Below, piece after piece: positions 39,601-50,564 of a DNA stretch of 64,000 nucleotides; position 1 is the first letter of the stretch; each line of letters starts with the position of its first letter. Source of the stretch: Magnolia sinica (lineage: Eukaryota > Streptophyta > Magnoliopsida > Magnoliales > Magnoliaceae); the NCBI RefSeq assembly GCF_029962835.1, contig NC_080583.1, positions 70,665,158-70,729,157 on the forward strand. Direction: 5' to 3'. A model generated the notes under the pieces. It had not been told where the DNA came from, ran no database searches, and saw only the letters and a list, made by a program, of their open reading frames with translations. The position numbers were made by a program, and so were the translations under genes.

Positions 39601-39745
39601 GCGCTAACTAATCTACAGGTTTTGAGTCATGCAGATCCAATTTAAAGTGATTGATGCAAATTTCACAAGCAATCAAGTATAGCGCTAATTACCCCAAAAA
39701 CAACTACTAGGGAAAGAATAGCACAAAATTTTCAGGGTCATTACA
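36650..39745. mobile_element. Solo LTR, 3.1 kb, nested
   Basis: It starts TGTAACGCCCTGAAATTC and ends AGGGTCATTACA. The perfect 5-bp duplication GTAAA flanks it (36645-36649 and 39746-39750). No retrotransposon gene is inside. A degenerate tandem region lies at about 37505-37800, with repeated GGCTCGTCACC and TAGGCCGACAGC. CT-rich sequence and AGGGTTAGG precede GGACTATAAATAGGCC at about 39000, which could be the LTR's own TATA box. If so, the LTR reads on the plus strand. Confidence 0.85.
39001..39013 (+). promoter_or_regulatory. Possible TATA box in the nested solo LTR
   Basis: GACTATAAATAGG matches the plant TATA consensus closely and lies about 740 bp from the LTR end. It is a candidate U3 promoter; no transcript evidence is available. 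Confidence 0.4.
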
Positions 39746-41519
39746 GTAAAGTTATGGTTATGCTTCTTATGAAACAAATGTTCGTTAAAAATCCTCCTTG
39801 TAGGATCCTAGGATCGGAATCTAGTGTATGGGCGTTGGAAGCCGAGAATGGGGTACTATGAAGACTGCCGGCACCGGATTCAATGATCGAAAATTTTGTG
39901 AGCCCAGTTTCCGAGTTTGGGGCGTGACAATATGGGTCGTAGTTGTCATGTTATATCTTCACTTCCTTTACTACCAAATGAAAGCCTAGCTATTGGTGTC
40001 ATACCCTAAGGCCCACAATGGGATGAACTGTTCCATTCACCTTTTTGGTCAGCTCGTCGTGGGCCTAAAAAGTTCTGACTTGGGCATTATTCACTTCTAA
40101 CATACATCACAGTGAGCCTAGAATGTTTTAATAGTGGGTGCCATTATCACCAATATTTTCTATTATGTGGCCCACACAATCTCTGGATTGGCTGATATTT
40201 GGGCCCTAACCCTAAAATGACACAGCAAAAAGGATGGGCGGCATGGATTATACACATACATCAATGTGGGCTTCACGAGTTGGGCCTTGCCCATGCCCAA
40301 AAAAGGTTTTCGTCCACCACGTCACTTTCTCAGCATTAAATACGACGTAACTTCTTATTACTGGAAAACCGTACAACAACTGGAAAACCGTACAACTACT
40401 GAACTAAGGACAAAGGCATTTTGGTCCAAGTAATTTTCAGAAGCTTGTCAAAAGGCCACACTCGTAATATTTGAAAGGTTGAATCTCTTTCAAGAATTTA
40501 ACCATACATCGAGGCTTGTATGATCAATTTCCCTAAATGTCATGGATGGCCAACATGGAATAACGTTTGACCACTACCAAAAAATCAAGCAAAGGCTACG
40601 GACTTTGGAAGTTTTTAGCTACGAATATAAACCGTAGTGAATATGCTACAGATTTAATCCGTACCTAAAACCTACTTAATATGTAGCTAAAACTTATATC
40701 CCACCATAATCTTATTAGAGATTGATGGTGCTTAAGGGGCTCCATGGGGTCCATTGGAATATATGTGTTTTATCTAAGCTGCCCATCAATTTTGATATAT
40801 AATTTTAGTAGATAAGCCCAAAAAGTAGGTAGATTGAAGCTCTAAGTGGACCACACCATTAGAAATAAATAAATAAAAAAATTCTATCGTTAATATTTTA
40901 TGCGGTCCGCTTACAGCTTCGATCTGACTCATTTTTTGGATCAACCCTTAAAATGATCCATTAAAATGAACGGCGGGAGTAGATAAATAACACATATCAC
41001 GGTGGGCCCCACAAGACCTAAAACTAAGCACTAAAAAGTTCCGTCCGTCACCCCCCAAAACACAATCCCCCGCTATTCCTCCCGTGCGCGTCCATCTCCC
41101 AAGACCCAAATAAGGAATGAAATCCCTCAGGGCCCGTTTGGCCGGGTGGATTGGGAGGGATTGAATGGTATTAGGGTGGATGGCATGGATTTCTAGGTAA
41201 TAATGGTGTTGTCGGTGGATTGTCTGGAGATCCATGGGATTGCTATATCCAGTCTGTTTGGCACGCCCGGGCAAACCCGGGATTAAACCTTCTCATCCCT
41301 TCCAATCCCTCAAACCAAACACGTCCTAGGCAAATTTGAAAGGATTAGGGTGGATTGGATGGGATTTAAAGGTAATGATGGTGTTGTCAGTGGATTGTCT
41401 TAAGATCCATGGGATTGGGATCAGATCACCGACTCTGTTTGGCACGGCAGGCCAATCCTGGGATTTGACTTCTAATCCCTTCCAATATCATCCAATCCCC
41501 TCCAATCCGACCGGCCAAA

Positions 41520-42003
41520 CGGGCCCTCAATCTCTCTCGCGCACCCGCCCCTCTGCCAAAGCCCAAACATTTTCTCTCTCCCGCGAGGTCGCCCCTTCCA
41601 AAACCAAAACCCTCTCTCTCTCTCGCGTGGCCGACCCTCTGTTTCCCAACCCTCTCTCTCTCATTAGGGTTTTAAAAACCTCCTTTCGTCATAAACCTAC
41701 ATTAGATTTGATTGAAGAGCGATTTGCTCTATTTTTCCTATTTTTCTCTTGTTTTTACAGAACTTAGGGTTTGGAGATGCTTTCTTGAAGAAATTCCAGC
41801 TTTTTCTTTCTTTCTTCTTATGAGGTGAGAATCTGGAAATTCGGTCTCATCTTTGTAAAATTTCAATGATTTTTTTTCTTAAAGAGTTTCAGCAGCTCCC
41901 AGCAATCATCCCTACCATAAGTAGTCGGCCCCACCCACCGCTCCTTCAATTAAAGACCCTAACACCCATGCCACCACTTCCAATCCCACTAGTGAAGAGT
42001 TCT

Positions 42004-42051
<48 letters not shown>

Positions 42052-42060
42052 CAATCATAA
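41520..42060 (+). promoter_or_regulatory. CT-rich leader and possible promoter region of CACTA element 2
   Basis: CTCTCTC runs, TCATTAGGGTTTTAAAAACC (about 41660) and a pure CT tract (about 42008-42043) lie directly upstream of the first captured exon. This composition is common around plant transcription starts. The region 41130-41525 has GGGCCCGTTTGG-type inverted segments (41132 and 41514) enclosing TGGATTGGGA-like repeats. Confidence 0.4.
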
Positions 42061-42109
42061 TCATCTTCTTCTTGTTGTTTTTTCTCTTCCTTAGAAATGT
42101 TATTTCAAT

Positions 42110-42471
42110 GCCTTCTTTGCAAGTCCGTATGATCTTCATATCTAGTCTTCCGACCGATCTCAAAGAGAGAGAACTCCAGAACCAGGTGAGATGGTTGTTG
42201 GGCTATGAGGCTTCTCAGCTGAACTTCAAGGGTGAACAGTCAATGGGCTTTGCCCTCTTCTCCACTGCCCATCTTTCACTCGCTGCCAAAGCCGTCATTC
42301 AGGTATAATAGTCTTCGGTGAAAATAAAATTCTGCTCATGCCATCCTCTTTACTCACATCGAGTATCTTTGAATGGTTAAATTTTTAGGTTTTACAGGAC
42401 ATGGTTTTCAATGCAGAATCCAAGTATGTTCTTCATGCAGAGATGGCAAAGAATAATCTTTTCATCAAAAG
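42110..42471 (+). pseudogene. RRM RNA-binding protein fragment (two exons)
   Basis: Exon 1 (about 42110-42302) reads LQVRMIFISSLPTDLKEREL then GYEASQLNFKGEQSMGFALF, ending CAG before a GTATAA donor. Exon 2 (42398-42471, after TTTTACAG) reads DMVFNAESKYVLHAEMAKNN and LFIKR. The phase-0 junction joins smoothly into an RRM with RNP2-like IFISSLP and RNP1-like MGFALF. It resembles the first RRM of a plant two-RRM family (often annotated scw1-like). The site after LFIKR is AT instead of GT, so the donor is lost. The second RRM and linker are absent. Confidence 0.75.
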
Positions 42472-43490
42472 ATGTGATATTATTTGTCAATTTAAGTTCA
42501 TACCTGTGGGGTCCATGTTTGAGTGGTCTAAGCTGATGATATAATGTGCCCCATTGCAGATGAACATTGCAAGGAAATCTCCCAGGTGGGAAAACCTAAC
42601 CATTTTAAGTAAGAATATGCTACAACAATTTATATTCAAGTAAGAAAATGTTGTATATTATCTATGTATAATCTTGCAGTCCAGGAGATTTTTAGTGCAT
42701 GAGCCATCAATGGATGGATCCACCATATCAATTGTTTGGATCACTCAAGCCGTGGGTCCCACTTGTACAAAATGGAAACCTACTCTATTCTCCATAATGT
42801 CAGCCCTAGCATTGCATTAATACCTCTTTATTTATCCATGGTTTGTTGTTTCATTACTAAATTTTGGTGGACTATGATTCTTCATAGAGTTGATGCCTTG
42901 AAATGTTTCTTCATGTTTCTTCACCCCAAGTAAAAATTTTGAATTCTTATGCTCTTGAAATTTGAATTATGATGGTCGATCTTGAATTGGTATTTAATAA
43001 TTGGGTTGTCTGAGACATTCATATCTTATGATCAGATGAATGAATAGGGATTGATTTCTACGGGCTTTGGTTGCACATGCTGCAGTTCTTGTAAGAAAAT
43101 AGAATATAGTTTTGAATGTATTTCCAATGTAGTGAATTTTTAAAGTTGTATCTAGTTGTAAACAAGGGCACTTCTGTGATTTGAGGCTTCATCTCATCAA
43201 CAATAATGCCAGGTTTGCTATTTTAAGTTACTAGATTGTAATATCTTACTGATTGGATGTTTCTGAGTGTCCAAAAATAGTTGGACATCAAGTTTTAGAA
43301 AGGCCCACTTATTCAATCGTTAGGATCACAATGTGGGGTAATTTGAAGATAATTCTCATGTTTCAAATGTCCATGCGATATTTCACATTTTACTCTAGTG
43401 TAACAAACTTAAGATTTAAAACTTTCTGAAAGAAAGTTGATAATTGAATATTAATTGATTTGGAGGCTATGTATTGCTGATTTTCTCCAG

Positions 43491-43585
43491 GCCATGACTG
43501 TCCAACAAGTTAAGGCATCTATGGATCTAAAGAAAGAAATGGGAAGATTAATAATTGAACAAAAGTATGGGGAAGCATTCACTCC
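43491..43585 (+). pseudogene. VARICOSE/EDC4-like C-terminal exon fragment
   Basis: After TTTTCTCCAG an open stretch reads VKASMDLKKEMGRLIIEQKY then GEAFT, after which similarity ends and the frame runs to a stop. It resembles the region of plant VARICOSE (enhancer of mRNA decapping 4) where an acidic linker meets a helical repeat domain. Identification rests on about 25 residues from memory, so it is tentative. It is in the same orientation as its neighbours. Confidence 0.45.
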
Positions 43586-44163
43586 CATGAATTGTTGGAT
43601 GTTTATTTGGTTTTTAGATGATGCATATTTTGCTTAGTTTTTCAGAGTTTATAATTGAGTAGATGAGCATGTGCTCTTGAAGTATTGTCTCTGTTTTTTT
43701 TATGACATCTCATCCCTGTCCTTTTCTATATTTTTAGTTCTTTTATTTTGGGGCATAACTTTTCTGTATGATGATATTCATTGTAGGATCAATCAATTCA
43801 TACTGTAGATTTGAGTCCATACTCATCTTTTGATATTTTTAGGTTACAAATGGATTATTGCCACTACAAAAGCTTTATCCAAGCAGAATCTACCAAAATC
43901 ACTAGGAAATTAATTTGGGTTTGTTTTGGATTTTTGAGTTTTTAATTCCAATTGCATAATCTAATGCAATCATTCCATTTAGGTTTTCTTTCTGTTTTTT
44001 CATGATGATTGATTGCTTTTATTTAGCTGGTCGTTGAAAAGGGAACTGGTGACCTACACAACTACCTGTAGTTTACCTAACACACAATCCACTTTTACAA
44101 GCATTTTGTGCCAGGGTCCAATTGGAAACAAAATTCCAAAGGCACATCTTTTTTCATATGCAG

Positions 44164-44232
44164 GCTAGTGCATTCAAAGGGCCTATTTTCACCCATGCAG
44201 ATGTCGAGCCCGATATGGTGGTGAAGGGAAAG
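44164..44232 (+). pseudogene. RRP5: RRP5 (rRNA-processing S1 protein) exon fragment
   Basis: A 69-base block between the acceptor CATATGCAG and the donor GTACTT encodes ASAFKGPIFTHADVEPDMVV then KGK. This resembles the start of an S1 RNA-binding repeat in plant RRP5, a pre-rRNA processing factor in the nucleolus. Both splice sites look usable. Only one short exon is present; the rest of this very large protein is absent. Confidence 0.6.
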
Positions 44233-45297
44233 GTACTTTTTTTTCCTGCATTCATTGTTACTTCTGTTTTGCTGACAGTCTTCAAGCCACTCTTTGTTTG
44301 TTTGTAATGGTATTAATACTTGATTTATGCATAGACTATGTACCTAGCTCCAATGGAGAAATCATGTGCAAGGATGGGCTTTTTTCATCATTTGAGTTGA
44401 TGTTTTACAATGGAATTTGTTCGCTCCCTTTCCTGCTAATATTTATAATCTGTTCCACTTAAATTGAGGTTTCTGCATCATTAGTTACTACCATTTGCAG
44501 GCTATGGATATGGATTTTTCATTTTTACAATGATGCATTGTATTCGAATCTGTTTGTTGGAAGTCAGAACCCACTCGATGAATCATAGTTCGAAAGCTTG
44601 ACCTGACTCAGAGGAGTTGACTCAACCAGGTTATATCTAGACTCAGAGAAAATCACATTTCAGTCACAAACCTTTAAAAAAAAAAATAAATAAATAAATA
44701 AAATTGTAGTAGTTACTTTGACTGAGTTAGGTTTTCAAGTTTTAAGCAATGAGATGAACGGTCTAGACTTGGGTTAAGAATCAAGAGATACTATTTGTAA
44801 AGTTTTCTAAGGACACAATTGAGAGCTTTCAGTCAATCAAGGTTGTAGAAGTCTTTTATTTTATTAGAAGATGGATTCCTGATTTTTCAAAGGAGATTAC
44901 CTAACTTGCCCATAGTTAGCCTGCCACTACTCCCATCAAGCACATGAATCAAAATCTTTTTTTGTCACTTCCCATGTCGCTGAAATTGCATATGATATGC
45001 ACTGCTCGAGGTACCCATTTTTGCTTCCTTTATGCATTATGGATTTTTTATTTTTATTTTTTTATTTTTGCTTAATTTTAGAACTCTTGAATACTGCTGA
45101 TGTGCACTGCCCTTGAATGTTGACTTTCCTGCAATGAGTTCTAGGTAAGAATTTGTTGAAGGTCATAGCCCTGTTCAACTTGAGAATGACATGCACAGTG
45201 GCTACACTTTGATCTGGCTGGTCCATACTTTGTATGCAATTCCTCTTGCAACTGTTTTATGGGTGTTCTTAAAGTGGAATGCTGTTGTGTTATGTAG

Positions 45298-45677
45298 GTG
45301 ATCAAGATGCTATCCAGTATAGGTGTAGAGAGGCACCAAAAGCTGTCATAGAGCTTGAAAATTATGGGTTGCCATTTTCCCGAACTGAAGAAGGGAAAAT
45401 ATATCAGCTTGCAATTGGTGGTCAAAGCCTGAATTTCGGAAAAGGTTCACATACTCAACTTTGTTATAGGGGTAGTTAGTTTCACGAGTTATCTATAACA
45501 TTTCCTGATTTTTACCATCTTCCGTGTTGCAATTATAGGTGGGCAGGCCTATCGCTATGCATGTGCTGTCGATCGAACTGGTCATGCTTTATTGCACATG
45601 CTTTATGGCCAGGCAATGAGACAATACACAGTTCTTCGTGGAATACTTTTCTTTGGATCTTATAATGGACAGTACGG
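45298..45677 (+). pseudogene. SDH1: Succinate dehydrogenase flavoprotein (SDH1) exon fragments
   Basis: Two adjacent exons of the mitochondrial complex II flavoprotein are recognisable. Exon 1 (45298-45444, after TATGTAG) encodes [20 protein letters not shown] and [16 protein letters not shown], up to a GT donor. Exon 2 (45539-45677, after AATTATAG) encodes [20 protein letters not shown] and LYGQAMR, then shifts frame at about 45625 by loss of one base. The expected continuation is readable in another frame up to a GTAAG donor. Active-site and FAD-binding exons beyond are absent. The one-base deletion confirms a pseudogene. Confidence 0.9.
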
Positions 45678-46650
45678 GTAAGTTACTTTCTGAGTGATAT
45701 ATTTCTCCACCCAAAAAATTGACCTAATCTCGCTTTCCTCTGATTTGAATTTGAACTTTTTGTGGTTCTCACTTGTCAAACACATGTTGAGTGTGATACA
45801 ATTGAATTGCTTCAGTGCAGATAGAAAGTGCTGAATGATTATCTTTTGAATTTTATTTGGCATTCTTTTCCATTATGTGGGAAATCATAAGGTGATAACT
45901 TGACATATTAAGGTAGGATACACCAGATAACTGAAGTATGGACCAGCCAGATTCATGTGCTTTTCTTCCTATTGCTGAAAGAAAGACTGACAAAAAAAAA
46001 AAACAGTTTTGGATTGAGAAAATCAGTAAGAGAGAAAAATGCTAGCATTGTTTGAGAAATCAATGGCAAAGAGCCCAGAAGGGTTGAAGTTTTGAACATC
46101 CACTCAATGAGTTGAAGCCAATGGTGAGGGTTAATAGTCAAGGCCAGGTGTGCGGTTCAAATTATAAGGTCGATGCGGAGTCGAAGAAGGATACCGGCAT
46201 GCCTAGAGTCGGGAGCGCTGTAAATTGGTCTGCGCACTACTGATCTAATATCCACCACCCAGGGAGGCTTTGTTATAGTGTGGCCTCTGGCTGGTATTTA
46301 TCATCCTATTCATAACATGGACATCATTTCTAGTTCTTATATGATTGACTTTGTTGCTTTTATATAAAAGGATGTTATGACTCTCGGGCATGTTTAAATT
46401 AATAGATTTTCTTTATATGAAGTTTTTATCCCTTGATTTGGGTGTTCTGAAACACTAAAAATAAAATAAAAATGTGTTTTTCTTCCTTGCGTTTGCTGAC
46501 TTCACTTGTCTCCTTTTTTATCAAGGAAATGTCATATTAAAACTCATTAGGCACTAAGCTTTTGGCTCAGCAAGCCTTGCTTGTTGCATAGACCATTACA
46601 AATCCATCATGGAATGTAACCGGTTAATGTTTCCATGCTGCAAATTGTAG

Positions 46651-47130
46651 TGTTCTCTTTCAAGAGATATGACCGATATGACCGATATGTAAAGATGCGC
46701 CTAGATAAAGTTTCAGAGTTGATACACAATTCTACCAATCACCAAAACTTGGATAGTACAGGCATTTCTGTTCACTTACAAGAGATAATTGATATGGTGA
46801 GACCATTCCTTTTGTGTCAATTTCATTCCTCTTTGAGTTTTTATTAATTCCTTATGGAAAAAAAAAAATGGTCATACATGATGCACTTCTTTCACTTTGT
46901 CCTTTTTCCCCCAATGGTCATTCCGATTTATGAATGTCATAACTATTTGTAGGATGATGGAACATATGAAGCTGTTGCAGGAAGTGACTTTGTCATTACT
47001 AGAGTTGCATTTCGAGACAACTCTTTAAAGTACTACATAAATGACCGTGAAGTAATTTTACAAAGGTCGCTAACAAATTGAAAGGAAGAGGAGTAGACTT
47101 GGACTTAGAAGTAATTTTACAAAGGTCGTC
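46651..47130 (+). pseudogene. SMC4: Condensin subunit SMC4 exon fragments
   Basis: Exon 1 (46651-46796) reads MRLDKVSELIHNSTNHQNLD then STGISVHLQEIIDM before a GTGAG donor. Exon 2 (from 46953, after TTTGTAG) reads DDGTYEAVAGSDFVITRVAF and RDNSLKYYINDR. These match the N-terminal ATPase head region of plant SMC4, the condensin partner of SMC2. A short ATATGACCG duplication disturbs the start of exon 1. After YYINDR one base is missing (about 47051), shifting the frame. The segment AGTAATTTTACAAAGGTCG is then repeated at 47110-47130, and homology ends. No Walker A-containing exon is present. Confidence 0.85.
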
Positions 47131-47261
47131 AAGATTTGTATTTTCAGCATTATTGTAATTGTAATTGATTCATTATTGAATGAATGAATGATTGTAATTA
47201 AATGAATGAATGATTATGCAGGTGGTAAATGAATGAATTATTATAATTTTTTTTAAATGTA

Positions 47262-47583
47262 GGCAGTAGCTACGGATATTGAGCGTAGTTGGTAATCTGA
47301 CAACCGTAGCTATTATTAAATTCAGTATATTGCTACGAATCTAGCACTACTTTTATCTACAAATACTATCCGTAGTTGTACGTACTTTTTGCTACAAAAA
47401 TGGTTGCTACAGATTATATCTGTAGCTATTGTAATCTATGGTTATAGATTAAATCTATAACCATAGATTTTAGACCTATTGCTACGGCACCTACGACTAC
47501 AATCGTGCTACAGACTAAAATCGTAGCCATATGTCTATGTCTATAGATTAAATCCATAGCTTTTGTCCAGTTTTCTAGTAATG
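47262..47583. repeat. 3' subterminal repeats and terminus of CACTA element 2
   Basis: Many GCTACGGATAT / ATCCGTAGC-like motifs, in both orientations, end at GTTTTCTAGTAATG. They match the equivalent region of element 1 at 35255-35647 in motif and spacing style. Confidence 0.8.
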
Positions 47584-47658
47584 GATCCACTAATTGGCAG
47601 CTCTTTGGGCATTCTTTAGTGAATCCCAGTGCATCTGGACATCTATACATGGGTCCAT

Positions 47659-49773
47659 TGTTCACAACCCCAAGTGTAGGGTCATAATGTAGTAATAATC
47701 TCGGTAAGACCAAGGTCGAATTCACAGGGACTTAACCTTATACGTATTCTGAAAGTAACCAGAACTAGAACTAGAAGAAGATGTAATCTAAATTAGGAGA
47801 ATGTAAGATAATAATTGTAAAGTACTTAACTAAAACTTGTAAAATTTAAAGGTGGGAAATTAGGGTTTCTAAGGATCCACTTGTAGAGATGAGGGAGATC
47901 TATGCTTGATTCAAAACACAACTGAAATCAGAATCCCATCTTCATCCAATTGGAAGATATCTCATTAAAACTCAACTATGAACTTCATTTAATCTAGTTC
48001 TCAAGATATGAGAGGTATTAGAACTAGAATTGATTCCATCACAAAACCATGCCCATGAAACAAAGCAAACAACAGAATTTAACCAATCCACAACCAATCT
48101 AAGAGAGTTATGAACGCTAGGAAGGATTCTATCATCCAACCATGTCCATGAGATGATGGTGAACAACAGAGTTCCGATGCTCACAACCTCGATACATGCA
48201 CAAAGTATACTCAAAGCTATCGCAGATCTAGTGTAATTTAAGTCACAACAAACCATTAAAAACTATGAATATTCCTCATAATCAAACCAAAATCAAAGAT
48301 AGTTCAACTTAAACATGAATCAAAAGCATAGAGAGCATCCCATCACGCTACAAGCTTCACCTCTTAGCCCTAGCTAAGAGGTTTAGCTCATCATAGACAT
48401 GATCAAGCTATAACTCAGAAAAACATCAAGGAAAACAAATAAAACTAAAGAAGAGGAAGAGAAAAACTCATCCGGCCCACGTCTCTCTCTCTTTCTCTTG
48501 CCTTTGCTTCCCACGTCCAAGGATGCCCTTCTCTCTCTCTCTTCTTTTCTCCTTTTATAGCCAAGGGAGGTCGGCTAGAGACAGTGGAGAGAGTCGGTTG
48601 CTGCATAAGGAGTTATACACTCCCTTTCGCAGCGAAAGAAAACGCAAACTAAGCTACAGTTAGAAGAGATTTTGGTGTCGTTTTTCATCTCAGCTCCTGT
48701 TCTGTCTTCATGGCTATGGCCGTGGCCCCCTTTTTGAGATTTTGGACGGTCTGAATCTTACATCCGACCCTTCCCTTGATCACATAGTGGCCCACAGAGG
48801 GCTGGACGCTGCTGCGCACGTTCCTGCGCATGAACCTACGCAGGGATTTGCGTTGGGCGACTGGTATGCATCAAAAGAGAAATTCACTCCGTCCATTGGA
48901 TTCATGGTGAAATTTTAGTCAAGAATGGATGGTTTTACTTGAGTTTGGTGCCGCCCAAGGGATCAAATCTTCCTGCCGTTCATCTTGCGTTTGATGGTGA
49001 ACTTCATGTGTGCACATGCATGGTTGTAGAAAGACACCATGGTTGTGGTCGGCCTCACCGTCTAGACACGTTGGATGGTTCAGATCAACCATCAGGACAA
49101 CAGTGGTGGGCCACTTGTCATCTCAGCGAACTGACGTCTGCACTTGCTGTGTAAATGAGAGCCAAGTTGGGTCAGCTACCTTTGACCGGACTCTCCGGTC
49201 CGATGCGGTGCCGCTGTGCACCTTCCGTGCACATTCACCAATGCATGTGGGGTACACTATGATGTTCATGAGAAATCTGCACCGTCCATTCAGTTTATCA
49301 TCTAATTTAAGGAGTTGAGACCAAAATTGAAGCATATCCAGGGATCAAGTGGGCCCAAAATCGGTGGTTTTGTAGCTGATCTCTCTGTTGGGCCACTTCC
49401 ACAAAAATCCAATGGTTGAAATTTTATGTGTACGGTTACTTTATGATCCTTAGGCCAAATATAAAGTTCGAGTCAAATGGATGGTGGGAACCCTATGATC
49501 TTCCATTCAAGAGATTTTCAAGCCTCTTTATCGTTAATCATTGGGTTTTCTCGGATCTTTGGCATGTGAATTCTTCGATCTCGGTCCCCTAAGATCCGTC
49601 CCTTGCCTTGGTGATTCTTAAGCATCAAATTCATTCCTTTAGCACCCTTTTTCAATCTAAGCTCTTAAATTCACCTTGCAACAAAAACATGATTAAAATG
49701 GAATGTTAAGCATTATCATGTTCATAAAACCAAGTAATAATTGGGTCTAATATGCAATATTTGACCCTCAACA
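47659..49773 (-). mobile_element. Solo LTR of an Athila-like element, complete
   Basis: It is 2,115 bp, starts TGTTCACAACCCCAAG and ends TTTGACCCTCAACA. The perfect 5-bp duplication TCCAT lies at 47654-47658 and 49774-49778. It is homologous to the truncated LTR at 4634-6395 in the same plus-strand sense. By comparison with that element, transcription would run on the minus strand. No internal gene is present, so it formed by LTR-LTR recombination. Confidence 0.9.
48359..48382. other. Conserved LTR hairpin
   Basis: ACCTCTTAGC, CCTA, GCTAAGAGGT: this is identical to the hairpin at 5270-5293 in the other LTR of this family. A perfect 10-bp stem preserved in two diverged copies hints at an RNA or DNA structure used by the element. 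Confidence 0.7.
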
Positions 49774-50560
49774 TCCATAAAACTTAAAACAAGGGGCTAC
49801 GCATTACTCTTGGATCGAATTTGAAATTCTACTCAGGTTCCACCTTTAGATGAAGGCTCTGCTGTGCACAACTGCTGCATGTTACGCAATAGAGAAAAGA
49901 AAATCTTGAGTACAAATTTTATGTGCAAAAAATCTTTTCAGGAAAAAAAACAGCAACACTAAGAGATAATCAATCCATTATATCATAAACATACAATAGA
50001 TGGAACAAGTTACATATTTGAAAACTCTCTTCTTTGTAGACGAAATCCCTTCTCGAAACCCTAACTTTTCTTTTAGAAGAACGAGATTCCTCCTAATTAC
50101 ATTTACAATTGTATATAAATCCCTCTTTATATTATTAAGAAACAATCCCGCACTTCATAAAACTTACGTGTATCTGATTGGTCGAATCAGTTGTCACCTT
50201 CGGTCAGACTGAGTCGAGCCAATGATATATTCGGTCGAACCTTAAATGACCAAATTAGAATAGCAAGCAACTTGTCTAAATTAGGAGTTTTTGGTTAGAC
50301 CGAGTTAGGTTTCGATTGAACCGAAACCATCCAAAACATCATAGCGAGCAACAGTTCAAAAATACAATTTTTTATCATATTGAGTATGAATTTGGTTGGA
50401 TTTAAACAAGGTGTCTGCATAGATTAAAGGCAACCTAACAACAATCTCCACCATGCCTTTAACATTTCAGCTCCACTACTCTAAGTTGCTATCACAATCT
50501 CTAACCATCTTTAACACAGTTTCATCATTATTTCATGTGCACACTTTGTCTTTAATTCTT
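49774..50560. other. Probable copia-flanking or LTR sequence, no gene
   Basis: No coding region is recognised. Sequence such as GGTCAGACTGAGTCGAGCC and GGTTAGACCGAGTTAGG, together with AACAATCTCCACCATGCC next to the copia remnant, suggests degraded Ty1/copia LTR on the minus strand. Ends were not found. Confidence 0.35.
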
Positions 50561-50564
50561 CTTG

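Larger units (their letters stand above)
10013..39929. mobile_element. Solo LTR (Ty3/gypsy type, about 3.7 kb), split by a CACTA element and another solo LTR
   Basis: It begins TGTAAGACACG at 10013 and ends GGGGCGTGACA at 39929, flanked by the perfect 5-bp duplication ATATG (10008-10012 and 39930-39934). After removing the nested CACTA element (12558-35647) and nested solo LTR (36650-39745) with their duplications, about 3.7 kb remains, a usual size for long gypsy LTRs. The pieces are 10013-12557, 35648-36649 and 39746-39929. No gag or pol is present, so it is a solo LTR. The interior has a poly(A) run (11252-11273), AT-rich DNA (11300-11360) and GGCCCAT-rich degenerate repeats (about 11760-12240). 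Orientation cannot be fixed. Confidence 0.8.
7227..40533. mobile_element. Foldback MULE-like element, split by later insertions
   Basis: The left end starts GGGAAATTGCCCATAC and the right end, reverse-complemented, starts GGGAAATTGATCATAC. Similarity continues through AATGTATGGT and GAGATTCAACC. The flanks are TAAATGTCG (7218-7226) and TAAATGTCA (40534-40542), a 9-bp duplication with one CpG-type mismatch. Removing the insertion at 10013-39929 and its 5-bp duplication leaves about 3.4 kb. Nearly all of it is inverted repeat: the left arm carries four copies of a unit around GGGCCCACATTGATGTATG (about 7467, 8209, 8586, 8965), and the right arm carries inverted copies (about 9640 and 40260). 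There is no transposase. Terminal GGG/CCC and a 9-bp duplication suggest Mutator-like; an 8-bp duplication would suggest hAT. Confidence 0.7.
40572..47583 (+). mobile_element. Pack-CACTA element 2, 7.0 kb, with exon fragments of five genes
   Basis: The left terminus is CACTACCAAAAAATCAAG followed by CAAAGGC. The right terminus, reverse-complemented, is CATTACTAGAAAACTGGA followed by CAAAAGC. Flanking triplets are GAC and GAT, an imperfect 3-bp duplication. Subterminal GCTACGGA motifs are at 40594-40690 and 47265-47560. It shares ends, subterminal motifs and leader layout with element 1 but carries different genes. All five captured fragments read on the plus strand. No transposase is present, so it is non-autonomous. 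Confidence 0.75.

Noticed and set aside
41336-41767. 143-codon plus-strand ORF in the CACTA element 2 leader
   Set aside because: Low-complexity, CT-rich translation with no recognisable domain; the region looks like promoter or leader.
45298-45677. Functional SDH1 gene
   Set aside because: Only two exons are present and the second has a one-base deletion that shifts the frame.
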